A stretch of 64,000 nt of DNA from JAPOPJ01 sp964538885 (GCA_964538885.1 CAZIHR010000018.1:1-64000); one strand, 5' to 3'. Positions 27,174-35,657 are shown, numbered from the stretch's first letter. Program-made: numbers and translations. The notes: generated by a model not told the origin, from the sequence alone.

Positions 27174-27482
27174 ATGGCAGTAATTTGTAGTATATGTGGT
27201 CTACCTGAAGACCTGTGTGCCTGTGGTGAACTTGCTAAAGATAGCACTAAAATTATTATCCGCTTAGAGACACGTAGGTTTAAGAAAAAGGGTACTATGA
27301 TAGAGGGCCTGGATCCCAAATTAAATAATCTGGAGACTGTCGCAAAAGAGCTCAAGAACAAATATGCGTGTGGGGGTACTGCCAAAGAAGGCTATATCTT
27401 TTTACAAGGTGACCACAGGGACACTATTAAAGATACTCTGATCAATTTGGGATTCCAAGAATCAAGCATCGAACTTCATTAG
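27174..27482 (+). CDS. Translation initiation factor aIF1 (SUI1 family)
   Basis: A 102 aa protein. An N-terminal CSICG...LCACG zinc-knuckle (about 5-17) precedes the SUI1 domain with RRFKKKGTMIEGLD (about 44) and LKNKYACGGTAKEG (about 60-74), and ends GDHRDTIKDTLINLGF. aIF1 promotes start-codon selection on the small ribosomal subunit. The next gene begins a few bases after its stop. Confidence 0.95.
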   Translation: MAVICSICGLPEDLCACGELAKDSTKIIIRLETRRFKKKGTMIEGLDPKLNNLETVAKELKNKYACGGTAKEGYIFLQGDHRDTIKDTLINLGFQESSIELH

Positions 27483-27489
27483 ATGCACG

Positions 27490-28476
27490 TTGCAAAAACT
27501 AAATAGATTGCTCGATATTGTGACAATTTCACATTCTGCATTTTTGTGTGTAATTTTTGGAATGATGTTGTCGTCATTTCCAATTGGTATGCTCATAATG
27601 TTTCATAGTGATATAGGTGAAGAGATCAACTTTGAGCTGCCTTTGGGCGCGTTAATCGAACTCGGTGATTTTGATCTGGGATTCTTTTCAAGTATTACAA
27701 TAGGTGATGTGTTTGTAGTATTATGGTCTACTTATGTAATATTGTTTGTAGTTGCAATACTGGGTCCAAAGACAGGATTTGCCAGCACAATATCTAGTAT
27801 GCTTTCTAGGACTAGTACTGAACTTAGATCAAACTATATGGTTCATATCGTGAAATGGTTTTCAATAATTGTATTTGCTTCTGCTGTCATTCACCTTGTA
27901 CAAGAGAGTGTCGGCATTACTACGGTGCCTCCACCAATAGAGAACGATCTTATCCTGTTTTTTTATACTAGTATGTCTCCATTGGTTGAGGAAGCTGGAT
28001 TCAGAGTACTCTTAATTGGATTGCCACTATTTGCCTTTTATTCTCACAAGATGTCTATAAGACATTTTTTTAGAACTCTCTGGAATCCTACTCCAAATTT
28101 ACACATTTACAATGCTCGAAATGCATTGATTCTCATCATTCTGGCGGGTATACTATTTGGCCTTGCGCATGTAATGTTTGGCGGGTCTTGGACTGAAGGA
28201 AAACTTGCACAGGCAACAGTTAGCGGCATCATACTTGGTTGGGTTTATTTTCGTTTTGGGTTTGTTGCTGCATTGCTTATTCATTGGGGGATTAACTATT
28301 TTGTTTTTGCATATGTAATGCTTGTGGCCCAGATCAATAATATTACCACAAATGCGGCATTTTTACATTCCATGATTGTGACCATTGAGGCATTGCTTCT
28401 GATTTCTGGTGCACTTTCATTAGCAGTCATTGTGGGTGAATACTATTTTAGATTAAAGGTTCAGCGCAATTTTTAG
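27490..28476 (+). CDS. CPBP-family intramembrane metalloprotease
   Basis: A 328 aa membrane protein with about eight hydrophobic segments. The CPBP (CAAX protease and bacteriocin-processing) motifs are present in order: VEEAGFR (EExxxR, about 164-170), FGLAHVMFG (about 229) and HWGINYF (about 267). The Glu and His residues form the presumed zinc site. TTG at 27490, seven bases after the aIF1 stop, is the upstream-most start; Met25 is an alternative. Substrate unknown. Its 3' end overlaps the convergent TFB gene by 24 bases. Confidence 0.85.
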   Translation: MQKLNRLLDIVTISHSAFLCVIFGMMLSSFPIGMLIMFHSDIGEEINFELPLGALIELGDFDLGFFSSITIGDVFVVLWSTYVILFVVAILGPKTGFASTISSMLSRTSTELRSNYMVHIVKWFSIIVFASAVIHLVQESVGITTVPPPIENDLILFFYTSMSPLVEEAGFRVLLIGLPLFAFYSHKMSIRHFFRTLWNPTPNLHIYNARNALILIILAGILFGLAHVMFGGSWTEGKLAQATVSGIILGWVYFRFGFVAALLIHWGINYFVFAYVMLVAQINNITTNAAFLHSMIVTIEALLLISGALSLAVIVGEYYFRLKVQRNF

Positions 28477-29361
28477 TCCTTTGTATCTGTTTCTGATTGT
28501 GACTTCTGTTACCCCTGCTGCTTCTGCAACATCTCGTTGGGTTTTGTTTTCACCGTTGGTGACACATGCAACATACAATGCAGCCGCTGCAAGACCCATG
28601 GGATCCTTACCTGCGGAAATCTTGTTCTCTTCTGCTGTGTGGAGAATTTTTGTGGCTTTTCTTTTTGTCTTTTCTGATAGTCCTGCTTTGCTTGCAATTC
28701 TGGAAATGCATTTTATGGGATCGACTACTGGCATCTTCAAATTCAACTCTCTCAATAGCAGTCTGTAGCATCTAGCAATGTCTTTTCTCTTGATATTACT
28801 TGCTTGACCTATATCTTTAAGCGTTCTTGGAGTTTCAGTATCTCTACACGCTGCATAAAGTGCAGATGCTATGAGTGCCGAAATTGAACGCCCTCTGACC
28901 AGTCCCTTTTCTAATGCTTTTCTATAGATGTATGCAGCTTTTTCAATTACAGAGTCTCCTACTGCCAGCTTGTCCTTAAGTCTGTCCAGTTCGCTGAATG
29001 CTTGTCTGAAATTTCTGTCTACTGGTTCGTGAACTTGACTCCTACTGTCCCATGTTCTGAGTCTTTCTATGGTGCTCTTCATTGATGCAGTGAGTGGTTT
29101 TCCTGTTGCATCTCTGTTTTGTGGATTGATTACAGTGGCAAGTCCCATGTCGTGCATTGCCAAGGATGTGGGAACTCCTGCTCTGCTCTTGTTTTCTCCC
29201 TCATTTGAAAATGATCTCCATTCGGGTCCAGACTCTTCAATTTTGTCAGTAATGACAAATCCACATTTGCCACAGAAATTCTCACCAGTGCTAGCATCAG
29301 TAACTAATGAGCCTTTCCCGCATCTGGGACATCTATCTTTTGGATTTATATTTTTTACCAA
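28453..29361 (-). CDS. tfb: Transcription initiation factor TFB
   Basis: A 302 aa TFIIB homologue. The N-terminal zinc ribbon CPRCGKG...CGKCG (about 11-34) recruits RNA polymerase, a B-reader-like ESGPEWRSF follows, and two cyclin folds cover about 115-205 and 210-302. The first contains RSISALIASALYAACRD, the second DPMGLAAAALYVACV with a terminal HTH (TQRDVAEAAGVTEVTIRNRY). It works with TBP, also in this window. Thaumarchaeota usually encode several TFBs; only one is here. Confidence 0.96.
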   Translation of the reverse strand: MVKNINPKDRCPRCGKGSLVTDASTGENFCGKCGFVITDKIEESGPEWRSFSNEGENKSRAGVPTSLAMHDMGLATVINPQNRDATGKPLTASMKSTIERLRTWDSRSQVHEPVDRNFRQAFSELDRLKDKLAVGDSVIEKAAYIYRKALEKGLVRGRSISALIASALYAACRDTETPRTLKDIGQASNIKRKDIARCYRLLLRELNLKMPVVDPIKCISRIASKAGLSEKTKRKATKILHTAEENKISAGKDPMGLAAAALYVACVTNGENKTQRDVAEAAGVTEVTIRNRYKGLKIALNL

Positions 29362-29472
29362 CCTTTAACCTCGCAAAACTAATTATAGTAATATTTAACA
29401 TTTTCTAAAGTCTAATATATAAGCATATCGGAAAATTTAGCGTCTTGTGCAATCCCGAAATCAGTTCGCCCC

Positions 29473-30462
29473 CTACTCGACATCATACACCTCCCCTGAT
29501 TGCGCATCTATAACGCTGGTTCCCTTTGGTGGCATTTTACGTACAAATGCTTTGGCGGGTGTTTCCAGAGAGTCTCAGTCAAGCGACATATGGGGCCGGA
29601 TGTGGTTCCACCAATGGACAAGCTCATGAATATCTGAAAACCACTTTTGTTTGCGTTGTATCTCCCCATGGAATCGCTCCAGCTTGCCGTTTGTCTGGGG
29701 GTGGTTGACACGTGCGAGTATGTGCCTTATCTCTAGTGATTTATTACTGTTTTCATCCTATCCCGTTCGCTGGTGGTTGACACGTGCAAGTATGTGCCTT
29801 ATCTCTAGCCTGACTAGTTCCTGCTCAAACTCGGATGCCCCCTTTTTCTTATGCTCGGACTCACTGGCATAGAACTGACTGCCGCGGTCAGTCAGGATTG
29901 ACGCCGGCCTGCCGTGCTTTTTTATGGCAGTGTGCAGTACCTCTATTGCGTGCCTACCCGTGGCATGTGCAAACACACCATATCCGGCTATGAACCGCGA
30001 GGCATCGTCCTGATACGCTATGAACCACCTGCCATCATCTAGGAGTTTATAGTCGGTGTGCCACAAAGAGTTGGAGTGCGTGCGTTCATATCGCACCCAT
30101 TTAAGCCTGCGTGACTTTTTTGGCTGTTTTGTGGCCATCGCCCCATCCCTCATTATCCTGTGTATGGTATTATGAGGTATATGGATTCCGCGCAGGTCCA
30201 GCGCCTTCTCAATTCCCACGGTGCCTATTCGGTATTGTCCAAAGTATTCTGATACCCGCGTGCGCATCCTGTCGGCGATGACCGCCAACGGCCTGCCGGG
30301 CCTCCCAAGAGCCGGAATCTTTCCTGTGGCAAGATACCTAGCATACAACTTTTGGATCCATCGCCCACACACCTTCATTTCCAGTGCTATCTCGCCTGTA
30401 CTCCTACCAAGTTCCTTCTGCCGTATGATGTATTTCACCTTGATGGGATCAAGCTTTGCCAT
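29473..30462 (-). pseudogene. IS481-family transposase, disrupted by internal duplication and nonsense codons
   Basis: Starting at ATG 30462 it reads an HTH domain (MAKLDPIKVKYIIRQKELG), a second HTH, then an integrase core with WHTDY (first Asp), LTDRGSQF (second Asp) and, after the damage, HPQTNGKLERFHGEI with the catalytic Glu. A TAG at 29758-29760 stops the frame inside a 72-base in-frame duplicated segment. A second stop, TGA at 29575-29577, replaces a likely Trp codon in a SLDWDSLETP-like motif. The frame resumes to a natural stop at 29473. Without the 72-base insertion it would be about 305 aa. It should be inactive. Confidence 0.82.
29700..29808 (-). repeat. 37-base direct repeat flanking a 72-base duplication in the transposase
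   Basis: GGTGGTTGACACGTGC...CTCTAG occurs at 29700-29736 and again at 29772-29808 with one mismatch, exactly 72 bases apart. The repeat encodes LEIRHILARVNH. Between the copies is a 35-base segment not found elsewhere in the gene, so this is a duplication plus filler and not a simple tandem copy. Confidence 0.85.
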
Positions 30463-30568
30463 GATTCTGTGTTGCTTTCCCCTATTCCAAACGTATCGTT
30501 TGCCTAGCTTACGTCTTAAATAGCGAACTGATTTCAGGACTATAGAACAGAGTTTCTCTTAAAATACA

Positions 30569-30576
30569 TTTTTAAA
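30569..30576 (+). promoter_or_regulatory. Putative TATA box of the metallothionein-like gene
   Basis: TTTTTAAA is centred about 26 bases before the ATG at 30599, the usual archaeal distance for a leaderless transcript. It lies about 20 bases outside the IS481-like right end, so the gene keeps its own promoter. Confidence 0.55.
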
Positions 30577-30598
30577 GTAGTGATGCCTCCTCATTACT

Positions 30599-30733
30599 AT
30601 GTCAGATGCAGCATGTGGTTGCGCAGCGCAGGCAGAAAATAATACTGACTGCGACTGTACAATGCAGAGTGAATGCTTCTGTGACTCTACATGTGATTGC
30701 AAATTAGAAGTTTGCGCAAACGCTGAGCACTAG
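30599..30733 (+). CDS. Metallothionein-like cysteine-rich small protein
   Basis: A 44 aa protein with nine cysteines (positions 6, 8, 18, 20, 26, 28, 32, 34 and 39), eight of them in four Cys-x-Cys pairs, many acidic residues, almost no hydrophobic core and a terminal His. This is the composition of metallothioneins, which bind Cu(I), Zn or Cd in thiolate clusters. It has no recognised family signature, so the function is inference from composition. A clear TATA box precedes it. The neighbour on the opposite strand also carries clustered cysteines. Confidence 0.7.
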   Translation: MSDAACGCAAQAENNTDCDCTMQSECFCDSTCDCKLEVCANAEH

Positions 30734-30755
30734 CAGCTGTTCATTTTCCTTTTTT

Positions 30756-30995
30756 TTATTCGTCTTCATCTTCCTTGATGCCCCATGATTTTACTAGTTC
30801 GGCGGTGAACTTTGTGGATTGTTTTTCATCTAGGGCAAAACCACAATTTTTATGTGTAGGAACTACAATCATGCCATCTAGCTTGAACTCGACTTCATAC
30901 AAATGGATTTTGGTGCATTCACACATACTGAAAACTTGACAGCATTCCTCTATATTTGCGTATTTAGTGTGCAGAAACACCTTACTAACGAACAT
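30756..30995 (-). CDS. Small cysteine-containing hypothetical protein
   Basis: A 79 aa product from ATG 30995 (the frame extends to ATG 31013, 85 aa). It has CC at about 18-19, a CEC triplet (about 25-27) and a later NCGF, surrounded by beta-type segments, and ends with a very acidic EDEDE tail. I recognise no family. It is convergent with the metallothionein-like gene, 22 bases away, so a shared link to metal or redox handling is only suggested. Confidence 0.5.
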   Translation of the reverse strand: MFVSKVFLHTKYANIEECCQVFSMCECTKIHLYEVEFKLDGMIVVPTHKNCGFALDEKQSTKFTAELVKSWGIKEDEDE

Positions 30996-31078
30996 ATGCG
31001 TCCACCCAGACACGTTGTGTTTTTTCTATTTGCATTTGAATAACCTTTAACTAACCTACTACAGTACTTTTTCTTGAT

Positions 31079-32581
31079 TTGAAGTCACTGTTTTTCGTAA
31101 TACCGTTGGCTACAATCTTGCTTATTAGTACAGTCGTGATGCCCACTTATGCGCAGTTTCAATCTGGTGGAGTGGACAAGGATGGTGAATGGTATGCGGG
31201 TGAAGGTCTCAAGCAAGGAGATTACTTTTCATATAGAATGTGTCATGTGGATTATAAGGAATGTGCATCTTTTACCATGAATATTTGGTTTAAGGGAGAT
31301 GTCAAGATCGAAACGGAGGAGCAATGGGTTGCCGAAGTTGTGGTGTATGATGGGAGCAAGATAATTGTTGGTGAAATGAATCTGGGTAAGCTTGCACCAG
31401 AACCAACAGGTAGCAGTATCGAATTGGACACTTATGCAAGTGCATTCAAATCGTCGATTGTTTGGCTGTCTGCATTTGCAACAGAATATGGCGACTCGGG
31501 TGGCGAAGGACCAAAAGCATTTCGTGATATATCATGGGGAAAGATTGCAAATATAGGAGGTGAACAAATCCTCCCCACCGCAATTGAGAATGTTACCGTT
31601 CCTGCAGGGACATGGGAAACAGTAGTGATCACTTGGAAGACTGGTGGCTATGTAAGCAAAGTCTGGCTTGTGGATGACTTTCCTTTCCCGATAAAGGCTG
31701 CAACACTAACTCATGTCTCAGAAGGAATCCCACCCCCAGAATATCAATTTGAGCTGTTAGATTACAAGGAAAATGTGCAGCAGAGTCCATTTGAAGGAAT
31801 AGCATCTACAAAGAATGAACAAATTGCCAAAGGATGCCCACAAAGTTTTGAAAAGGTCAGCATAAAAAAACCTTCAAAGAATTTCCAATATCAAGTACAT
31901 GTAATTTATGGTCCAGAATATCCCATACAGGGATGTGAAATGGAGTGGTTGATCAAGTTTATCAGCAAATATGATGACACAGAATTCCTAAATCAAGTAC
32001 AATATGATTTGTTGGTAGTAGACGAGAATCAAGTTCCCATTCGCTCAATTGCACACGATGAAGGCCGACAATTCTTGTATTCTCCTTCGGGGCAGTCGAT
32101 TATCGATATGACGGTAAACGAGGAGCTTGGCACGGCCAAATATGTGATATGGATTTATGGACTTGCCCCAGAAAACCGCGTTCCTGCTACTATGGATGAC
32201 TATGTTGAGATCACCATTCCAATATCTGAGCATCGAACTGATGACCTGACTGGTACCGGCCAAAGTATTCCCTCTTGGGTAAAGAACAATGCGGGATGGT
32301 GGGCAGACGGACAGATCGATGATAACTCATTCGTACAAGGCATACAATACCTCATCAAAGAAGGGATCATGAAGATTCCGCCCACTGCACCAAGTACAGG
32401 CACTGGAAACAACCAGATCCCCTCTTGGGTAAAGAACAATGCGGGATGGTGGGCAGACGGACAGATCGATGATAACTCATTCGTACAAGGCATACAATAC
32501 CTCATCAAAGAAGGAATAGTGAGAATTCCTACCCAGACAGAATCAGAAACAAGTGAGGCACCACCACTTTGGCTGGATTGA
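31079..32581 (+). CDS. Secreted thaumarchaeal protein with two C-terminal WVKNNAGWW repeats
   Basis: A 500 aa protein with TTG start and a signal peptide (about 1-25, ending TYAQF). The body (30-390) is beta-rich with paired cysteines and no recognised enzyme motif. Two 50-residue modules at the C terminus contain IPSWVKNNAGWWADGQIDD followed by NSFVQGIQYLIKEGI. Repeats of this kind occur in many thaumarchaeal exported proteins and may bind the cell envelope; the role is inferred. The next gene, a TPR protein, starts 23 bases later on the same strand. Confidence 0.75.
   Translation: MKSLFFVIPLATILLISTVVMPTYAQFQSGGVDKDGEWYAGEGLKQGDYFSYRMCHVDYKECASFTMNIWFKGDVKIETEEQWVAEVVVYDGSKIIVGEMNLGKLAPEPTGSSIELDTYASAFKSSIVWLSAFATEYGDSGGEGPKAFRDISWGKIANIGGEQILPTAIENVTVPAGTWETVVITWKTGGYVSKVWLVDDFPFPIKAATLTHVSEGIPPPEYQFELLDYKENVQQSPFEGIASTKNEQIAKGCPQSFEKVSIKKPSKNFQYQVHVIYGPEYPIQGCEMEWLIKFISKYDDTEFLNQVQYDLLVVDENQVPIRSIAHDEGRQFLYSPSGQSIIDMTVNEELGTAKYVIWIYGLAPENRVPATMDDYVEITIPISEHRTDDLTGTGQSIPSWVKNNAGWWADGQIDDNSFVQGIQYLIKEGIMKIPPTAPSTGTGNNQIPSWVKNNAGWWADGQIDDNSFVQGIQYLIKEGIVRIPTQTESETSEAPPLWLD
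32270..32514 (+). repeat. Two tandem 150-base-period repeats encoding WVKNNAGWW modules
   Basis: About 95 bases are identical at 32270-32364 and 32420-32514, exactly 150 bases apart (50 codons). Identity at third codon positions points to recent duplication or gene conversion. The linkers between the units differ. Confidence 0.9.
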
Positions 32582-32604
32582 TTTTTCCTAGATGTTGATT
32601 TACC

Positions 32605-32964
32605 ATGGTAAGTATCTTCAATTATCCAAAACGTCGTCTCAAGAAACTGGTTAGAGATGGTGAGTATGCTGATGCTCTAGAATTTGGCCACAAGATCGAA
32701 TCTCAATATTCTGATGATTCAAATTTTATGTTCATTATGGGCAGCATCTACTTTATGGTTGAGGATCCTAAAAAGGCATTGCCGTACTTTGAAAGATCAC
32801 TGTCCCTAAAATCAGATGATGTTGAGGCACTTATGCTGAAAACTAATACACATCTGTCTTTGCATCAGAAAGATGAAGCAATAGATTGTTGTAGGAAGAT
32901 AATAAAGTTAGAGCCTGAAAATTATGAGGCCCACGGCCTATTGGAAAAACTCAAAGTAAGTTAG
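32605..32964 (+). CDS. TPR-repeat protein
   Basis: A 119 aa protein built almost entirely of three helical TPR-like units: ADALEFGHKIESQY..FMFIMGSIYFMVED, KKALPYFERSLSLKSDD..ALMLKTNTHLSLHQ, and DEAIDCCRKIIKLEPENYEAHG. Such proteins are scaffolds. It follows the secreted WVKNNAGWW protein by 23 bases and overlaps the convergent gene at 32961 by four bases. Partner unknown. Confidence 0.75.
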   Translation: MVSIFNYPKRRLKKLVRDGEYADALEFGHKIESQYSDDSNFMFIMGSIYFMVEDPKKALPYFERSLSLKSDDVEALMLKTNTHLSLHQKDEAIDCCRKIIKLEPENYEAHGLLEKLKVS

Positions 32965-33446
32965 ATTTGCCTACTCCTCATTTCATATGCATGTTCCAAC
33001 AGCCAGTCGCAAAATTTGGTCACCTCACAAGTGAACTCTGTCCAGATATGAACAGAATGGGGTAGTATGTCAATCTTCCAGTTATCGGTGTATACCCTTA
33101 CCCCTTCCTTGTTTTCATACATGTACGCGTCTGAAACCTGAACATTACCAAGTGTCTCTTTGGCTTTTGTCTTGATGATGTTTCTGTCAATCGGAAATCT
33201 TTTACGATCATAGTCTACAATCAAGCTCAAATCCCTTTTTCCATACATGTTGAATTCATCTATTCTGCCCTCCTTTGGAAAATTTACCACAAGCTTGATA
33301 CCGTATTTTTTACCCACCTCTTTGCCTATCTCCACAATTCTTGCATATCCTAGGGCGGGGCTTTTTTTTAACAGAATACGTATCTGTGCAATATTCATCT
33401 TCAAATTGGTCTGAAGATCACCTGTTATCTCAGAAAACAACATCAT
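32961..33446 (-). CDS. Hypothetical protein
   Basis: A 161 aa soluble protein of mixed helix and sheet without signal peptide. Visible features are an amphipathic N-terminal region (KMNIAQIRILLKKSPALG), a Lys-rich middle and a Trp-containing C-terminal helix (CDWLLEHAYEM). I recognise no family. Met17 is an alternative start at 33398. It is convergent with the TPR gene. Confidence 0.55.
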   Translation of the reverse strand: MMLFSEITGDLQTNLKMNIAQIRILLKKSPALGYARIVEIGKEVGKKYGIKLVVNFPKEGRIDEFNMYGKRDLSLIVDYDRKRFPIDRNIIKTKAKETLGNVQVSDAYMYENKEGVRVYTDNWKIDILPHSVHIWTEFTCEVTKFCDWLLEHAYEMRSRQI

Positions 33447-33513
33447 GTTACAAGCAGCCTCACAATTGTTCCTATTAATCAGTACCTGAGATTGATTTTT
33501 TAACTAATAGTAT

Positions 33514-34170
33514 GTGTCTTTTTTCATGGCCATGCCGATGGATTATGATGGAATGCGCACTGATGATGCATCAGAGAGAACCAATGACGTAAACGAATAC
33601 AAAAGGACATGTATGGACTTTATTGAAGATATTTCTCATGACTATGAGGCATGGGTGGACTATTACAAACTTCCTGACGTGGATGACAAAAGGCGGCGAG
33701 CAGAAATACGGGCCACAATTCAAAAGACAAATCACTGGATTGCCAAAGTGGGCCAGACCATCAAGGCAGTGGATGTCATCATGAATGATGGCATCCAGAA
33801 GATGGCAGAATCTACAGCTGGTAAACCTCTGGAAATAGGTGTATTCGTGAATGGCAAGTCAAGTTACACCGAGGCACAACCTGGAGTTATTGATGTCAAC
33901 GTCAAGGCAAGTGGTAGAAAAGGTAGAAAGATGAAGTTGGGATTACACTTTAAGGACTCTAGATTTCGGATAGAATCCACCTGCAACGCCTACTTGGAGG
34001 AGAACAATCTACCAAACGAGGAATTTGACTTTATGGATATACACCTTCGTATGCATGCTGAGAATGCACATCAACGTGATGTTATATCATTTACGGTGAC
34101 CGTTAGTGAATTTGAAAATGATGTGGAGATTGATAGGAGGGGCCTGAGCACTATTGTTCATATAGTGTGA
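33514..34170 (+). CDS. Hypothetical protein
   Basis: A 218 aa product from GTG 33514; ATG at 33526 (MAMPMDYDGM) is a likely alternative. The first 100 residues are helical with many charges, the second half looks like a beta sandwich (GVIDVNVKASGRKGRKMKLGLHF, then FTVTVSEFENDVEIDRRG). No family is recognised and no membrane segment is present. Its 3' end overlaps the convergent split-barrel protein gene by 20 bases. Confidence 0.6.
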   Translation: MSFFMAMPMDYDGMRTDDASERTNDVNEYKRTCMDFIEDISHDYEAWVDYYKLPDVDDKRRRAEIRATIQKTNHWIAKVGQTIKAVDVIMNDGIQKMAESTAGKPLEIGVFVNGKSSYTEAQPGVIDVNVKASGRKGRKMKLGLHFKDSRFRIESTCNAYLEENNLPNEEFDFMDIHLRMHAENAHQRDVISFTVTVSEFENDVEIDRRGLSTIVHIV

Positions 34171-34471
34171 CTTCAAGTACTACTCTTCTTTCATCTGCAC
34201 GGGGTTCACCTGGGTATTTTAGTTTGGATATCTTTCTACATAGTTCCTCGTCGTCCACAGAGCTAGCCTTTCCGTGATATGTTGTGCCGTCATATTGTAC
34301 GATGACTTTGGGATGCGCAAGTGCGTTTTTGAACCAGTCAGAGTCTGGTCTGTGCCTTGAAAAATATATCTTTCCATTATGTGATACTGCTAGTAACATT
34401 ACTGAGTGTGCTTTCATAGTCTTCCTACCGATGGTTCTTAAGGTGGCCCTGAAAGAATCCACATTAGTCAT
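34151..34471 (-). CDS. Split-barrel flavin/F420-binding-type protein (PNPOx-like)
   Basis: A 106 aa product from ATG 34471; the frame opens further upstream to 34507. The order RKTMKAHSVMLLAVSHNGKIYFSRHRPDSDWFKNALAHPKVIVQYDGTTYHGKA (strands and a helix) resembles the small split-barrel fold of pyridoxamine-phosphate-oxidase and F420-dependent (DDN-like) reductases. I cannot identify the cofactor. F420 genes are at 5.5-8 kb and 38.5 kb, so F420 is a plausible ligand. Confidence 0.5.
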   Translation of the reverse strand: MTNVDSFRATLRTIGRKTMKAHSVMLLAVSHNGKIYFSRHRPDSDWFKNALAHPKVIVQYDGTTYHGKASSVDDEELCRKISKLKYPGEPRADERRVVLEVTLYEQ

Positions 34472-34725
34472 ATGCACACAAGTTCTTATCAAGTAATTTA
34501 ATCTCATTGATAACTACCATTTTAATCATTTATCTGGTTTCGTGTTTAAAAACTGTGTTTCCTAATTGTGCCAGTAGACATGCCTAGCCTAGTATTTTTT
34601 TCATGTCAGTCAGGTATTTTTTACATTAGAAGTCAAGTGTGCAAGACATGTTATCCCACCAGTACTCAAAATGATGGGACAGAGATGTCAGGCACAATGT
34701 ATACTTGCAGAATATGGATTTAAGA

Positions 34726-35053
34726 ATGAAGCGGTGGCGCGGCCAGTCCGTTGGGGAGGAGACTGCCCGTGAGCCGGACACGTGGCACCGCGATAGCCAA
34801 AACAGATAACGAAAAATACGTCAAACGCGGCGCGGATCTGATCATAGAGCATGATCCTAGGTGGGAAGACGACGTAAGGCGCGCAAACAAGGGCAAGGTC
34901 GGCGCCTCGTACCAGTACGCAGACACGTTCATCATGTTGGCCGCTGGCATCAGAATATCGCTAGGGATCCAGTACAGGCAGCTCCAGGGAATGGTAGGCA
35001 AAATGTTACGCGGGTACGACACGCCCGTGTTCAGCCAGATGTACAGGAATTAA
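34726..35053 (+). pseudogene. Fragment of an IS5-type transposase, N-terminal part only
   Basis: The readable frame (34751-35053) includes RRANKGKVGASYQYADTF and YRQLQGMVGKML, the N-terminal region of IS5-family DDE transposases, then stops at 35053 without any catalytic domain. ATG at 34726 opens a different frame whose MKRWRGQSVGEETA fits the expected start, so a frameshift is also likely. The stretch is far richer in G and C than both flanks, and composition changes sharply right after the stop. No terminal repeats are assigned. Confidence 0.65.
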
Positions 35054-35197
35054 TGTACATGAATTTACAAGCGTCGCTATATGTACTGTTTTTTGAATTG
35101 AAATTTAAGACATTGGTTGGAAATAAAGTACTTTTTGACCTCATTAGTAGGAAATTGTGATATTAGTCATGATAAATAAATTCGTCTAACTGTATAC

Positions 35198-35650
35198 ATG
35201 TCAGTTAAGTTGGAAGGAATGCCAGCAAATTTGGTTACAGCAGATGACTTTGCAGGCAAAAAAGTCATAGATAGGGAAGGAATTGAGTATGGAAAGGTAA
35301 AACACATTCACATAAACCGTGACACACTTGTGGTCTCTGGTGTAACCATTCATCAAGGATTTCATAAGGACTATTTTCTTCCAGAGGATTATATCGACAA
35401 GTTTTCTAATGAGACACTACTTCTGAGCAGACCTCCTATACGAACCGGAATACAAGTGGTTGACATTGATGGCCACAAGACAGGCAAAATAAAACGGATT
35501 CACAGAAATCCAGACACAAATGAGATAGAGTCAGTTGAGGTGAGTGATGGACTGGTGCATTCTAAGATACTTTCTAAATCTGATATTTGGGGAGTAGGTG
35601 AGAAAGTGATCTTGAGGATGACTCGAGACGAGTTTAAGGCTAGTGAATAG
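35198..35650 (+). CDS. Tandem PRC-barrel domain protein
   Basis: A 150 aa protein made of two PRC-barrel-like beta units. The first has FAGKKVIDREGIEYGKVKHI (about 20-40), the second GIQVVDIDGHKTGKIKRI (about 85-103), each ending in a motif with a charged helix or strand. PRC barrels act in RNA processing or as scaffolds; the target is unknown. ATG at 35198 follows a long A/T-rich region. Confidence 0.72.
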   Translation: MSVKLEGMPANLVTADDFAGKKVIDREGIEYGKVKHIHINRDTLVVSGVTIHQGFHKDYFLPEDYIDKFSNETLLLSRPPIRTGIQVVDIDGHKTGKIKRIHRNPDTNEIESVEVSDGLVHSKILSKSDIWGVGEKVILRMTRDEFKASE

Positions 35651-35657
35651 ACCCTCA

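Larger units (their letters stand above)
29446..30549 (-). mobile_element. Decayed IS481-like insertion sequence
   Basis: The element spans about 1.1 kb around a broken DDE transposase. Its ends share GAAATCAGTTCGC: on the left it follows TGTGCAATCCC (29446 on), on the right in reverse complement it follows TGTTCTATAGTCCT (ending at 30549). Both begin with TGT, as IS481 termini usually do. The inner boundary is clear, but the outermost bases match imperfectly and I see no target duplication. GC content is visibly higher than in the flanks, which suggests foreign origin. It lies between tfb and a metallothionein-like gene. Confidence 0.75.

Noticed and set aside
29651..29872. Plus-strand frame with repeated WWLTRASMCLISS segments
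   Set aside because: It is the antisense reading of the duplicated transposase segment, not a repeat protein.
32200..32508. Minus-strand frame with two identical MMRYCMPCTNELSS-like segments
   Set aside because: It is the complement of the tandem WVKNNAGWW repeat on the plus strand.
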